64,000 bases of DNA from Pseudohongiella sp. (lineage in GTDB: Bacteria > Pseudomonadota > Gammaproteobacteria > Pseudomonadales > Pseudohongiellaceae): contig JAUSCD010000030.1 of assembly GCA_030651695.1 (NCBI GenBank), positions 124,001 through 188,000 of the forward strand. Direction: 5' to 3'. The position numbers were made by a program, and so were the translations under genes. The stretch's first letter is position 1; the number at the start of each line of letters is the position of its first letter. The notes under the pieces are model-generated. The model did no database searches and was not told where the DNA came from. It saw only the letters and a program-made list of their open reading frames with translations. Positions 10,433-20,018 of this stretch are shown piece after piece.

Positions 10433-11620
10433 TCAGAGCGCACTCCCAACCACCCGATTGCGCCCCCCGGCTTTGGCGTCATACAAAGCGATGTCTGCGC
10501 GCCGGTATGCCTCGCCGAGCATGTCCGCTTCAGCAGCATCCAGCGGCGCCAGCCCCACGCTCGCTGTCATCCTGATCTCAATGACTGAGCCGTTTTGATC
10601 TGTCAGCTCAAACCTGTGTTGCTGGATAAGCTCCCGGATATTCTCTGCCACCTGCAGGCCTTGCGCTGGCTCTGTATTACGCAGTAGTACGCCGAACTCC
10701 TCGCCTCCCCAGCGCGCCACACGATCAGAACCCCGTACTGACTGTGTCAACAGCGGAGCAAGCTGTTGCAGCAGCTGATCCCCGGCCGGGTGGCCATAGG
10801 CATCGTTGATATTCTTGAAATAGTCCAGGTCCAGCAATAACAGGCAGGCTGAGCTGCCCTGGCGCTTCATCAGTGCTTGTTCTTCGGTCGCGAGCATCTG
10901 CAGCATCCGGCGGTTGACCAGCCCCGTAAGCTCGTCGCGGGTGGCCAGACGCTCCAGCTGACGATTACTTTGAAGCAGTTTTTGCTGCTGTCGTTGTATA
11001 ACGTTCCGCTGCTGCAGCGCCTCGATGTTTTGTTGCCACAACAGCCAGGAAAGACCTGCTGCAATACTGCAAGCGGTCAGGCCATTCACAAGGTTTGAAA
11101 CCAGGATTGTGTGATCGCTCTGGGTGAATGACAATGCAATGGAATAGAGCAGGAACAGTGCTGAATACAAGCTCACAGCAGCCAGCGGATTCACAATAAA
11201 CAACACTCCGGCAACAGTGCAGGCTACCAGGAAGGGCGTAACTGACGGTGTCACCAACTGGTCAATGGCAGTCACAGCGACACCGGCGATTAACAGGGCA
11301 GCATGACTAACCGTGCAGATCAGTCTTCTTGCTGTCGGTGCAAGAGTCTTTGGGCGTCCGGGTCTGGTCAGCAATATCATGAGGCTGAATAACAGGCACA
11401 TCACAGAATGGTAAATGATGATGCCCAGCCGCCAATTCTGCTGTGCTTCAGTTTCAACGCTGAGCATGGAAAAAATCACAACGTGTGCTGCAGTGACGGG
11501 TACTGCAATAGCCGAGAGGTAGAACATACGCTGGAAAGTTTTATCCACCAGTTCGTTGCCGAACTCATGGTGGTTGCGCAGGATCTGTGAGATCCGGGAT
11601 TTTACGGGAGTCAGCTGCAT
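10433..11620 (-). CDS. membrane diguanylate cyclase (GGDEF)
   Basis: A 395-residue protein: about six hydrophobic segments in the first half, a short coiled-coil-like linker (VIQRQQQKLLQSNRQLE), then a GGDEF domain from about residue 235. The active-site loop reads WGGEEFGVLL, an accepted active variant, and an RxxD inhibitory site (RGSD) sits five residues before it, so product feedback by c-di-GMP is likely. The domain begins with the usual ATRDELTGLVNRRML and contains LLLLDLDYFKNINDAYGH. It should make c-di-GMP at the inner membrane in response to an unknown signal. It is convergent with the DAHP synthase gene across repeat A. Confidence 0.92.
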   Translation of the reverse strand: MQLTPVKSRISQILRNHHEFGNELVDKTFQRMFYLSAIAVPVTAAHVVIFSMLSVETEAQQNWRLGIIIYHSVMCLLFSLMILLTRPGRPKTLAPTARRLICTVSHAALLIAGVAVTAIDQLVTPSVTPFLVACTVAGVLFIVNPLAAVSLYSALFLLYSIALSFTQSDHTILVSNLVNGLTACSIAAGLSWLLWQQNIEALQQRNVIQRQQQKLLQSNRQLERLATRDELTGLVNRRMLQMLATEEQALMKRQGSSACLLLLDLDYFKNINDAYGHPAGDQLLQQLAPLLTQSVRGSDRVARWGGEEFGVLLRNTEPAQGLQVAENIRELIQQHRFELTDQNGSVIEIRMTASVGLAPLDAAEADMLGEAYRRADIALYDAKAGGRNRVVGSAL

Positions 11621-11685
11621 GGCGCGTAGTCTACCCGATTTCTGCTATGCCTAGAATGCCAGACGCCTTCCCCGACTAACACGCA

Positions 11686-11713
11686 AAAAAAAGCAGGCCC
11701 GGAAGGCCTGCCA
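11686..11713 (-). terminator. rho-independent terminator after the GST gene
   Basis: Read on the minus strand, a stem GGCAGGCC / GGCCTGC with a short TTCC loop is followed by a run of eight T. It lies about 110 bases past the stop codon of the glutathione transferase gene, in the right direction to end that transcript. Nothing else is evident between 11,714 and 11,825. Confidence 0.75.
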
Positions 11714-11825
11714 AGGGGTCACTTTGCCACAAGTTACACCGCGTTACTTCAAGAGCTCACTACATTTCACCATCACTAACGTCACTCAACGAACATCACC
11801 CAAATAGCCCGGGCTTCTTACAGCA

Positions 11826-12488
11826 TTACATATTGCTTACAGAGCTTAATGCCACCGCAGGCTGCTGTTCAGCCCGACCCTGTCTGACCCACTCCTGGAC
11901 CCACGGGTTGGCCAGAATGGTATCTGCATATTTCTGTGCTTCCGAGCTCAATACCGCCCCGTACGCCTTCAGCGCAATCGCCATCGGCGCATACATGCAA
12001 TCCGCTATCGAAAAACGACCGAACAGATATTCCCCGCCCGCACCATGCTTGCGACGGCAGCAGCTCCAGATGGCATCGATACGCGCAATCTCGTTGGCAA
12101 TCGGTTCAGAGACTGACAGCTTGACCGACGCCTGACAGTTCATTGGCCACTCTTTCTTCAGATTTGGAAACTCTGAATGAACTTCGGCACTGATAGACCG
12201 GGCTGTCGCGCGTTTGCGTGGACTGCTGGGCCAGCCTTTGCCGTCCAGCATGACTTCGCTGATGTACTCGCAGATCGCTATTGAATCCCAGACCGTGGTG
12301 TCACGATGTTGCAGTGCCGGCACCTTGAGCGAGGGCGACAACGGGCCCAGTTTTTCAGCTGTATTTCCTTGATAAAGCGCAACATTCACTTCATCAAACG
12401 GAATCTCGAAATTCTTTAATAACAACCATGGACGCATGGACCATGACGAAAAATTCTTGTTCCCGATTACCAGTCTGGTAGTGCTCAT
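11826..12488 (-). CDS. glutathione S-transferase family protein
   Basis: About 220 residues. The N-terminal thioredoxin-like domain reads LVIGNKNFSSWSMRPWLLLK, with the serine-rich active-site turn, then VPALQHRDTTVWDSIAICEY, the glutathione-binding cis-Pro and Asp-Ser pair. An all-helical C-terminal domain with FGRFSIADCMYAPMA follows (the N-capping box of the hydrophobic core). The family conjugates or reduces with glutathione; the substrate is unknown. I place the start at 12488 because the GST fold begins directly after MSTTR and a GGAG lies about 9 bases upstream; an ATG five codons earlier is less likely. Confidence 0.88.
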   Translation of the reverse strand: MSTTRLVIGNKNFSSWSMRPWLLLKNFEIPFDEVNVALYQGNTAEKLGPLSPSLKVPALQHRDTTVWDSIAICEYISEVMLDGKGWPSSPRKRATARSISAEVHSEFPNLKKEWPMNCQASVKLSVSEPIANEIARIDAIWSCCRRKHGAGGEYLFGRFSIADCMYAPMAIALKAYGAVLSSEAQKYADTILANPWVQEWVRQGRAEQQPAVALSSVSNM

Positions 12489-12740
12489 CAGTGCAGGCTC
12501 CACGTAAAAAATTCACGCCAATACAGCTATTCTCAAAGGATTAGACACGAGGATTCTTATTGTTGCAGGCATAAAGAAGGGCATTGTGCTGAGCAAATGT
12601 GGCAGAATCATGGCGTATGAATTTCCACCAGAGCAGCCCCTTTGCAGGCTGTGCAAATACGGTATAGTCAGCGCTCGCAGGCATTTGAAAAGCCGCCAGT
12701 TGTCTGGCGGAACGCTGAAATCCCCGAGGGAAGGTGAAAG

Positions 12741-13469
12741 ATGGCTCGACGAATAGCAATTGTGGAAGATGAGGCAGCGATAAGGGAAAACTACGCGGAT
12801 GTGCTGCGCAAACAAGGGTATGAAGTGCAGACGTTTGCCAACCGCCGTGACGCCATGCGCGCGTTTGATTTACGGTTGCCTAATCTGGCCATTATCGATA
12901 TCGGTCTGGAAAACGAGATCGATGGCGGTTTTACCCTGTGCCAAAGCCTTCGCTCGATGTCAGAGACTCTGCCAATCATTTTCCTGACCGCGCGCGACAA
13001 TGATTTTGATACCGTCAGTGGTCTGCGCATGGGCGCAGACGACTATCTGACGAAAGACATCAGTCTGCCGCATCTGTCTGCACGCATTGCCGCCCTGTTT
13101 CGCCGTCAGGACGCGCTGAACCAGCCAACCTCGCCGGAGAACCTGCTGCAGCGCGAAAAGCTGGTGCTGGATATCGGGCGTCTGACCGTACAATGGGATG
13201 GCATCGCTGTTCCACTGACCGTTACTGAATTCTGGATGGTGCACGCACTGGTCAAATTTCCCGGTCATGTAAAAAGCCGGCAAGTGTTGATGCAGGAATC
13301 CAAAATCTTTGTTGATGGCAGCACTATTACATCGCATGTAAAACGTATCCGCAAAAAATTCATGCAGGTAGCGCCGCAGTTCGATTGCATCGAAACGGTG
13401 TACGGTATGGGTTACCGCTGGAATACCCAGATGGTGGGTGGGGCAGTTGATGTGCCGCCAGAAGAGTAA
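12741..13469 (+). CDS. response regulator, dedicated-sortase type (PdsR-like)
   Basis: A 242-residue OmpR-type regulator: receiver domain (IAIVEDEAAIRENY, phosphoacceptor Asp in LAIIDIGLENEIDGG, conserved Lys in ADDYLTKDIS) and a winged-helix DNA-binding domain ending in ETVYGMGYRW. The wording ENYADVLRKQGYEV and RDNDFDTVSGLRMGADDYL closely matches my memory of the response regulator of 'proteobacterial dedicated sortase systems'. AAGGTGAAAG lies just upstream of the ATG, and a TATAGT box near 12,661 may belong to its promoter. It is followed three bases later by its kinase gene. Confidence 0.85.
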   Translation: MARRIAIVEDEAAIRENYADVLRKQGYEVQTFANRRDAMRAFDLRLPNLAIIDIGLENEIDGGFTLCQSLRSMSETLPIIFLTARDNDFDTVSGLRMGADDYLTKDISLPHLSARIAALFRRQDALNQPTSPENLLQREKLVLDIGRLTVQWDGIAVPLTVTEFWMVHALVKFPGHVKSRQVLMQESKIFVDGSTITSHVKRIRKKFMQVAPQFDCIETVYGMGYRWNTQMVGGAVDVPPEE

Positions 13470-13472
13470 GCA

Positions 13473-15668
13473 ATGACAATAGCCCTGAAACATCCATTCG
13501 GAATCCGCTTCAAGCTGGTTTTTTTGTCCAGCTTTCTGCTGGTTATTCCGTGGTTGGGTTATGAATATATTCTGGAGATGGAAGACTATCTGCGTCGTGG
13601 TCAGGAGCAGGTGGTGCTGGGTACTGCACGTGCGCTGGCAACGGCACTTAATGAGCGACCCGAATTGTTTGACGAAGGCACTTACAGCCCTGCGCGTCGC
13701 AGTGAAGACATTTATGTTTATCCTATCTACTACCCATTGGCTCTGGACGACAATACTCTTAACGACTGGGGCGATTACCAGCGTTATGAACTGGTGTACG
13801 GACGCGCGAATACCATTGCTACGCCGCTGAACCCACAAAGCGAGTTTTCACGCTATTACCACAACGACGACTCTTTGAATTTCCGGTTATTGCTGGGTGA
13901 GCACAACCGCTTCTTGTACGCATATATCAAAGTGGTTGATAACCATGTGGTATATCGCTCGCCGGACAGTCTGAGTATTCACCGCAGTGATTTTTTGCAG
14001 ATATCCATGAGAGATTTTAACAATCAGCTGCGTCGGTACGTGATTTCGCCGCGGGGCCCGGAGTTTGTTTACGCCTATGAGATCGGCAGCGATCTGCGTG
14101 ATATAGGCGCGTTGCGGCATGAAGACCGCATCAGCGGACAGTGGTACGAAACCATGGATGGCTACAACATCGAGATACGCATGCCTTTGGGTATGCTGGG
14201 TGACAAGTTGGGTTTTGCCATCTACGATGTGGATGATCCGGAAACACGAAACGTGACGGCGGTAGTCGCAACTTCTGATGTCAATAATCCTGAGCGACTT
14301 GGCGCCTTGCAGCGCCCGACACCGGAAATAGACAAAATTGTCGAGGGTATGGGATATACCAATTCACGTATCCAGGTGGTAGACAGAACCAGCCGCGTAT
14401 TGCTGAGTGTCGGTGATATTCAGACTGCTACCGGATTGTCACTGAATAGCGAGCCGGTAGAGCAATCCAGCAACCCATATTGGCGCTGGTTGCAGGAAAA
14501 TATTCTGCATCCTGTGTACTACCAGATACTGACTATCCCTTCGAATGATTTCATAGACGAGCTCTATGTTGGCAGCCGACTTGAAGGCGCTCATATCAGT
14601 TCTGCATTGGCTGGAGAGCCGCAGACGCAGTTCCGGACCATTGATGACAACCAGACGCGTATTCTTGAGGCCGCGTTTCCGATTTATGCAAACAATGAAA
14701 TCATGGGCGCTGTTGTGGTTGATCAAAACATGAATGGGCTGCGCACATTCAGAAACCAGGCTATGGAGACGCTATTCAATACCATTCTCGGCGTGATGTT
14801 GCTGGTGGCCTTTGGGCTGTTCTTCTTCGCGTCCCGTATCTCTATCCGTATACGCGCACTAAGGAACCAGGCGGAAAATATTATCGACGATAACGGCCGG
14901 TTGAAAAATACCATTGTTGCGAGCAAAAGCTCTGATGAGATCGGGGATCTGTCGCGCAGCTTTTACAATATTGTCGATCGTTTGGGGCAGTACACACATT
15001 ATCTTGAGAATATGTCTTCTCGTCTGTCGCATGAGTTGAGAACACCGGTGACGGTGGTGCGTTCTTCGCTGGAGAACCTTGGCATGATTGTGCAGGACAA
15101 AGAATCAGCAGTCTATATTCAGCGTGCAGAAGAGGGCATCAGCCGCCTGAATCTGATTCTTACAAACATGAGTGAAGCAACCCGTCTGGAGCAGATGCTG
15201 CAGACTTCTGAAAAAGAACATATCGATCTGGTGAAGGTGTTGGCCGGTTGTGTAGAAGGTTATCGGTTGGCATATCCTGAGGCGGTGATTGAGGATGATC
15301 TGGAAGGGCCGGTCATGATCAATGGTGTGCCGGAGTATATCGCGCAGCTAATGGATAAGCTGATCGCCAATGCGGTTGAGTTCAGTTATCACAGAAAACC
15401 TATAACCGTTTTCTGCCGGGCGATCAAAGACAGGGCGGTGATTCGTGTTTCCAATTTCGGTCCTTATCTGCCCGAGGAAATGAAGGGACGTCTTTTTGAG
15501 TCGATGATTTCGGTGCGACCTCAGGAAAAGCAGAAAGAGCCGCATTTGGGAATGGGATTGCATATTGCGCGGCTGATCACGGAGTTCCATCAGGGGCAGA
15601 TCCGGGCTGAAAATCTGAAGGATGTCGAGGGGGTGGCGATCACGCTGGTGATGCCGGTGCTGGACTAG
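13473..15668 (+). CDS. sensor histidine kinase, dedicated-sortase type (PdsS-like)
   Basis: A 731-residue inner-membrane kinase. A first membrane segment (LVFLSSFLLVIPWLGYEYI) is followed by a very large periplasmic region of about 400 residues, a second membrane segment near residue 435 (LGVMLLVAFGLFFFASRIS), a HAMP-like linker, a phosphoacceptor box SSRLSHELRTPVTVVRSSLE, and an ATPase domain with N box LMDKLIANAVEFS and G box LGMGLHIARLI. Length and layout match kinases paired with proteobacterial sortase regulators. The long sensory domain resembles sugar-binding sandwich folds, but this is inference. Neither sortase nor a sortase target is next to it. Confidence 0.85.
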   Translation: MTIALKHPFGIRFKLVFLSSFLLVIPWLGYEYILEMEDYLRRGQEQVVLGTARALATALNERPELFDEGTYSPARRSEDIYVYPIYYPLALDDNTLNDWGDYQRYELVYGRANTIATPLNPQSEFSRYYHNDDSLNFRLLLGEHNRFLYAYIKVVDNHVVYRSPDSLSIHRSDFLQISMRDFNNQLRRYVISPRGPEFVYAYEIGSDLRDIGALRHEDRISGQWYETMDGYNIEIRMPLGMLGDKLGFAIYDVDDPETRNVTAVVATSDVNNPERLGALQRPTPEIDKIVEGMGYTNSRIQVVDRTSRVLLSVGDIQTATGLSLNSEPVEQSSNPYWRWLQENILHPVYYQILTIPSNDFIDELYVGSRLEGAHISSALAGEPQTQFRTIDDNQTRILEAAFPIYANNEIMGAVVVDQNMNGLRTFRNQAMETLFNTILGVMLLVAFGLFFFASRISIRIRALRNQAENIIDDNGRLKNTIVASKSSDEIGDLSRSFYNIVDRLGQYTHYLENMSSRLSHELRTPVTVVRSSLENLGMIVQDKESAVYIQRAEEGISRLNLILTNMSEATRLEQMLQTSEKEHIDLVKVLAGCVEGYRLAYPEAVIEDDLEGPVMINGVPEYIAQLMDKLIANAVEFSYHRKPITVFCRAIKDRAVIRVSNFGPYLPEEMKGRLFESMISVRPQEKQKEPHLGMGLHIARLITEFHQGQIRAENLKDVEGVAITLVMPVLD

Positions 15669-15710
15669 TCCGCAGCGCTCCCGGTGGTTTCTCCAAGTAC
15701 CATGAGTACA

Positions 15711-15792
15711 CCCTGCGGTTGGCGGGACGTTCCTCAGGACGACGCCGTTGGCGTCTTTATTGTCCTTCGCTCACGTCCCGCCAACCGCAGGG
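15711..15792. repeat. nested palindromic repeat, copy B
   Basis: Outer arms 15711–15728 and 15775–15792 are a perfect 18-base inverted repeat (CCCTGCGGTTGGCGGGAC). Between them is the conserved 46-base core: GTTCCTCAGGACGACGCC, a loop, GGCGTC, then TTTATTGTCCTTCGCTCAC. It sits just past the kinase gene and before the convergent DUF2889 gene. The arm sequence is not shared with the other copies; only the core is. Confidence 0.9.
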
Positions 15793-15811
15793 CTTGTGCC
15801 GCGTTTGAGGA

Positions 15812-16414
15812 TTATGTGTCGTCGCCGTCGCTGGCTATCAGGTGGCTTTTTTCTTTGGGGATGTAATAGTCGGGTGCGTTTTGTTTGACGACTTCGGAGA
15901 ATTCGGCCCAGGCGTGGCAGGTGTTTAGCACGAAGGGTTTGCTGGTACTGTGGCGGCTGTCAGAGTCGGCTTTGCGTCTGCGATGATTCTGCAGTGGGCG
16001 GATAGTCTGGATGGCGACGGTGGCCATGGGGAACAGCAGTTCAGTCAGGTGGGTGCAACCTTTGATGCCATTGAGTTGTTCGCGGATATTTTTTCGCCAA
16101 CCGGGGCCCATAGTTATACCAACAAGATTTTTGTAAGCTGGGGTAATCTCCGGGCACATGGCAAACGGGCTGTTGTCAGTGACGGCTTCGATGTCGACAA
16201 TCACAAACTTGTCGTTAATGGTGACGCGCAGAAGCATCTCGTGCAGCGCTATGCCGGGCTCAATGGATCCGCGCCAGTTGTTGCTGAAGGCATAGGTTTT
16301 GGTGTCGGTCAGATGAGCTTCGATGTCAAACAAGCCATCTTCGCGCTCGTATCCTGCAAAATTGATCTGCCGCGTATGGATGTGTTCTCTGCGCGCGGGA
16401 TTGGTTAAAGGCAT
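15812..16414 (-). CDS. DUF2889 family protein
   Basis: About 200 residues, soluble, no signal peptide. It opens with MPLTNPARREHIHTRQINFA and has YEREDGLFDIEAHLTDTK, which match DUF2889 proteins, followed by LHEMLLRVTINDKFVI and a conserved CTHLTELL near residue 130. The family's biochemical role is not known. ATG 16414 is preceded by GGAGGAG at good spacing, so I prefer it over an ATG six codons upstream. It seems to be its own transcription unit, separated from the lipid operon. Confidence 0.75.
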   Translation of the reverse strand: MPLTNPARREHIHTRQINFAGYEREDGLFDIEAHLTDTKTYAFSNNWRGSIEPGIALHEMLLRVTINDKFVIVDIEAVTDNSPFAMCPEITPAYKNLVGITMGPGWRKNIREQLNGIKGCTHLTELLFPMATVAIQTIRPLQNHRRRKADSDSRHSTSKPFVLNTCHAWAEFSEVVKQNAPDYYIPKEKSHLIASDGDDT

Positions 16415-16482
16415 TAGGTGCTCCTCCGTCAAGGCGAAGGATTATACCTCACTCAGAAAAAAATCGATCACGCGTTCTAGTT

Positions 16483-17256
16483 TCAGAAATATTCGTAGGT
16501 TATCAGCACGTTGCGCGGATCACCGGCATCATCCCGCAAGTTGCTGAGTCCGTTGAACATCATCAGGCGCTGCGAGTCCTGTTCGTAGCCGATATAGATG
16601 GGGTCAATCAGAAAGCCTACTACACGCAGGACACCTGCGGGGCGGATCACAAAGCACTGGATGTCTGCTTCCACGCCGGTGCAGTTGCGGCTCTGGGTCT
16701 GAGTCAGGTTGACGCGAACGGTATCAAAGCGGGAGGGCACCAGAAAGTGCGCACTGACCGCACGGCCAGAGGTTATTCGCTCCCAGTTCGCGCGCACAAA
16801 TGAATCAAAACCGGCATCAATGACCATTGCATCGCGATAGGCCACCGTTTCTTCGCGGTATTGATTGCTGTCGTGTGCCTGGAAACCGACACGAACCTGC
16901 GGTGATGGCTCTGCCGGAAGAAACTCGGTGTTGACCCGGGACGGATTGCGGTAATCGATTTGGGTAATCGCCGGCGCAGTCATTGACACAGAATAGTCCA
17001 CGCTTTTCTCCGCGATCAGGGAGCCATCAGGATTGCGATACTGAACTCGTGTTGGCAGATCAAGCTCAGGGTTCTCTGCAAAGTGATATTCCTGATAGAG
17101 GATTGTGGATTTGTCCTGCGACCAGGCAGTCCCTATAGCCCACAACAAAGAGTCATCAGGCGCCGCAGGAAACTCGACGGGCTGGGCCCATCCAGCAGGG
17201 ATAATCAGAGCGCCAAAAAATAAATGGGCTGAGACACGACGAAAAAACAGTTTCAT
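16483..17256 (-). CDS. hypothetical periplasmic protein at the end of the lipid operon
   Basis: A 257-residue protein with a clear Sec signal peptide (FFRRVSAHLFFGALIIPAGW, cleavage near WAQ). The mature part is rich in beta-type sequence with a possible disulfide (SRNCTGVEADIQCFV). I do not recognise a domain. It starts 12 bases after the DUF2878 gene and is read in the same direction, so it is most likely the last gene of the sigma/ChrR-linked operon. In related operons of other bacteria this place is often held by a DUF3833 lipoprotein; this protein does not obviously match that. Confidence 0.6.
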   Translation of the reverse strand: MKLFFRRVSAHLFFGALIIPAGWAQPVEFPAAPDDSLLWAIGTAWSQDKSTILYQEYHFAENPELDLPTRVQYRNPDGSLIAEKSVDYSVSMTAPAITQIDYRNPSRVNTEFLPAEPSPQVRVGFQAHDSNQYREETVAYRDAMVIDAGFDSFVRANWERITSGRAVSAHFLVPSRFDTVRVNLTQTQSRNCTGVEADIQCFVIRPAGVLRVVGFLIDPIYIGYEQDSQRLMMFNGLSNLRDDAGDPRNVLITYEYF

Positions 17257-17268
17257 AAATGCCTCCGT

Positions 17269-17829
17269 TCAGCTGCCGACGCGCAGACGATTGACTGTAT
17301 ACAAGTGAATCAATAACGGAAAAATAAGGGCCCAGAACAAGCCGATAACCATTAACGCAAACCATACCGGTTGCATCAACGGAACATCAGCCAGACGGGC
17401 GCCGGCAAAGTATGAAACCGGTGCAAACGCAGCTCCGCCCGCGACACTCATCCAGAAGCGCCCATGGAATACTCTCATAGGATAACCAATTGTGGTTCCG
17501 AACAAAATCCACAGACAGCTCAGCCAGACAGGCGGTAATCCGTTATTTGTTGTCAACACGCCACCTTGTACCAGTAGCAAGTCACAAAAAAAACCGATGA
17601 CAGCACACTGAGCCAGGAACACAGCCTCGCGGGTGGTGTCGCGCACAATCTGCAAATGCAATGCGACTACAACAGTGGTGACGGCGACTGAAACCCAGGA
17701 GCCGCCAAGCACACATAACAGCCATGTAATCTGAAAGCACAAGGCGTTTGCAATCTGATAACGACGGTCGCCGTGTGCACCGGATTTGAAAAATCGCTCA
17801 ATGATCGGCAGCGGAACTAGACTCATCAT
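17269..17829 (-). CDS. DUF2878 membrane protein
   Basis: A 186-residue inner-membrane protein with five or six hydrophobic segments. The family signature ANALCFQITWLLCVLGGSW lies near the N-terminus and fits DUF2878, a family regularly found beside Cfa-like and DUF1365 genes. Its function is unknown; association with lipid modification under singlet-oxygen stress is by context. Two ATGs are adjacent at 17829 and 17826. A 63-base gap separates it from the Cfa-like gene upstream. Confidence 0.75.
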   Translation of the reverse strand: MMSLVPLPIIERFFKSGAHGDRRYQIANALCFQITWLLCVLGGSWVSVAVTTVVVALHLQIVRDTTREAVFLAQCAVIGFFCDLLLVQGGVLTTNNGLPPVWLSCLWILFGTTIGYPMRVFHGRFWMSVAGGAAFAPVSYFAGARLADVPLMQPVWFALMVIGLFWALIFPLLIHLYTVNRLRVGS

Positions 17830-17892
17830 ATTTTCGTTGATAAAAATAAACGTAACTTTGTAAAAAGTTGCCGGAAAATTTTTTGTCGGTCG

Positions 17893-19251
17893 TTAAGTTA
17901 TATCGGATTCAGAGCGGTTTGCAGGAATCCGCGCGTGCATAGGTTGCAAACGACATTCGGGCTTGGCCATCACTATCTGAGCCGTATGGATAACGCGCTC
18001 CATAAAACCACCCTGACAATATGCAAGGTAGTAGTCCCACATCCTGATAAAGTCAGTGCCAAAACCAAGGGCCTGAATCTCGCGCACCTTGCCCAGGAAG
18101 GTCTTGCGCCAGCGATCCAGGGTCATTGCGTAATCACGCGTAATATCTTCCAGGCCCACAATGTGCATATCAGTGTCTTGCGCAATGTGGTTTGCAATCG
18201 CGCTGTTGCTGGGCAGGCAGCCGCCGGGGAAAATATAGCGCTGGATAAAGTCAACTTCAGCCTTCGCAGATTCATAACGCTGGTCTGAAATCGTAATCGC
18301 CTGTATCAGCATCAAGCCGTCGGGTTTAAGAAGTGACGAGCATTTTGCAAAATAATTTGAGAAATATTGGTGCCCGACTGCTTCAATCATCTCGATGGAA
18401 ACCAGCTTGTCATAAGTGCCTTCAAGGTCCCTGTAGTCCTTCAGCAGAAGTTCAACGCGATCCTCAAGGCCTTCGGCCTTGACGCGCTCGCTGGCGTGTT
18501 TGTACTGCTCCTGAGAGATCGTAGTGGTAGTGACTTTGCACCCGTAGTATTTGGCTGCATGAATGGCCATGGATCCCCAGCCTGTGCCAATTTCAATCAG
18601 ATGATCACCTGGTTTTAGTTGTAGTCGTTCACAGATGTGAGTCAGCTTGTTTAACGAGGCTTCATGCAGAGACTGCGACTCGTCGCGGAAAATGGCGGCA
18701 GAGTACATCATGGTCGGGTCGAGAAAAGTGGCAAAAAAGTCATTGCTGAGGTCGTAGTGCGCTGAGATATTTTTGCGTGATCCGGTGACGGTATTACGGT
18801 TCCGGATATGCTGCATTTTATTCATCACGCGCGCCAGCAATGCCTTGCCAGTATCCAGGCCTTGTAACACATTCATATTCAGGACCATGATGCGAACCAG
18901 CGTCACCAGGTCTGGTGTGTGCCAGTGCTGTTGCATGTAGGATTCGCCGCCGCCAATGCTGCCGTTGAACACTACAGCCTTATAAAATGCCGGGTTCTCT
19001 ACGATGACGTGTGCGGTCAAAGCATCATCATGGGTTTCGCCAAAAATATGGCTCTGTGAGCCTTCATTGATAACGATTCTGCCCGTTCGCAATTGGGCAA
19101 GCTTGCGGAAAAGCAGGCCGCGCGCGATTTTTTCAGACTGTGATGCGCGCTCCATTATGTTTTCGGCGGCACTATTGCATGTGTTGCCGAAAGCTTGGGT
19201 GAGCGCGGCAGTTTGTATGGCGCCAGTCTGACGATTTCCCGGTGAATTCAT
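17893..19251 (-). CDS. cyclopropane-fatty-acid synthase-like methyltransferase
   Basis: A 452-residue SAM-dependent methyltransferase. The N-terminal lipid-binding region precedes [19 protein letters not shown], then the SAM motif [22 protein letters not shown], and the acidic catalytic area [17 protein letters not shown], followed by [10 protein letters not shown]. These are Cfa family hallmarks. In alphaproteobacteria a Cfa-like member of the same sigma-E/ChrR regulon is a UfaM-type enzyme that methylates unsaturated fatty acyl chains toward furan fatty acids, so a true cyclopropane product should not be assumed. The start overlaps the DUF1365 stop by four bases. Confidence 0.85.
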   Translation of the reverse strand: MNSPGNRQTGAIQTAALTQAFGNTCNSAAENIMERASQSEKIARGLLFRKLAQLRTGRIVINEGSQSHIFGETHDDALTAHVIVENPAFYKAVVFNGSIGGGESYMQQHWHTPDLVTLVRIMVLNMNVLQGLDTGKALLARVMNKMQHIRNRNTVTGSRKNISAHYDLSNDFFATFLDPTMMYSAAIFRDESQSLHEASLNKLTHICERLQLKPGDHLIEIGTGWGSMAIHAAKYYGCKVTTTTISQEQYKHASERVKAEGLEDRVELLLKDYRDLEGTYDKLVSIEMIEAVGHQYFSNYFAKCSSLLKPDGLMLIQAITISDQRYESAKAEVDFIQRYIFPGGCLPSNSAIANHIAQDTDMHIVGLEDITRDYAMTLDRWRKTFLGKVREIQALGFGTDFIRMWDYYLAYCQGGFMERVIHTAQIVMAKPECRLQPMHARIPANRSESDIT

Positions 19252-20018
19252 GATGGTTTAGCTCTCCTCAAGATATCCTGCTTCTTGCCATGGGGATTTG
19301 GCTGAAACTTTACTTTCTTCAAATACAATTTCAGTGCCTGCCAGTAGATGCCAACTGCAACCTGCGCAGTCATGAATGGATACGCCAAAAGCATTCGGTT
19401 CAGATTGCTGTTTGTAAGCTCTTTGCGTTGCAGAGAAAGACTGGCATTTAATACCTGCATTCCATGCTGCCAGTTTTGCAGATTCAGGTTCAGTCGCTCA
19501 TCAGGGGCGGTGCTGAACCAGCGATAATCCATATCCAGCGGCATAAAAGGTGACACGTGCATCTGCTTTCGAAATACGAGTGATGCAATTCCGTTTTTTT
19601 CACAGGGGATGACATAAGCGGCTCTCTCACCCCAGGGCGTGTTGGTGACTTCGGATACAATAAATTTCAGCGTTTCATTCTTGTCAAACACGTAATAACA
19701 GCTGATCGGATTGATCAGGTATCCAAAGTAGCGCAGGTTTGTAAGCAAGCGGACCGCGCCGTCGGGTCTGTCGCCGGTAGCCGCGTAAACTTTATCCAGT
19801 ACCGCCTGTTTAAGATCTGATGTTTCCGGCTCTAAAAAATCCTTGCGGCGGAACCACGCAAGCGCAGGGCGATGGGATGACCAGAAACAGTTGGCCTTGA
19901 ACAAAGATGGCAGCTCATCCAGATCCAGATACATCATAAAAACTTTGTAGCGGAAGTGATGCAGCACCGGCGTCAGCCTGCGATGTCTTACAATTCCCGT
20001 GTAGATTGCGCTATTCAT
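19248..20018 (-). CDS. DUF1365 family protein
   Basis: A 256-residue protein beginning [20 protein letters not shown], with [28 protein letters not shown] and [18 protein letters not shown]; these are hallmark DUF1365 stretches. The family is nearly always next to Cfa-like enzymes and often a FAD-dependent oxidase, and is presumed to help modify membrane lipid acyl chains. It overlaps the SDR gene upstream by eight bases and the Cfa-like gene downstream by four, so translation of the three is coupled. Confidence 0.88.
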   Translation of the reverse strand: MNSAIYTGIVRHRRLTPVLHHFRYKVFMMYLDLDELPSLFKANCFWSSHRPALAWFRRKDFLEPETSDLKQAVLDKVYAATGDRPDGAVRLLTNLRYFGYLINPISCYYVFDKNETLKFIVSEVTNTPWGERAAYVIPCEKNGIASLVFRKQMHVSPFMPLDMDYRWFSTAPDERLNLNLQNWQHGMQVLNASLSLQRKELTNSNLNRMLLAYPFMTAQVAVGIYWQALKLYLKKVKFQPNPHGKKQDILRRAKPS

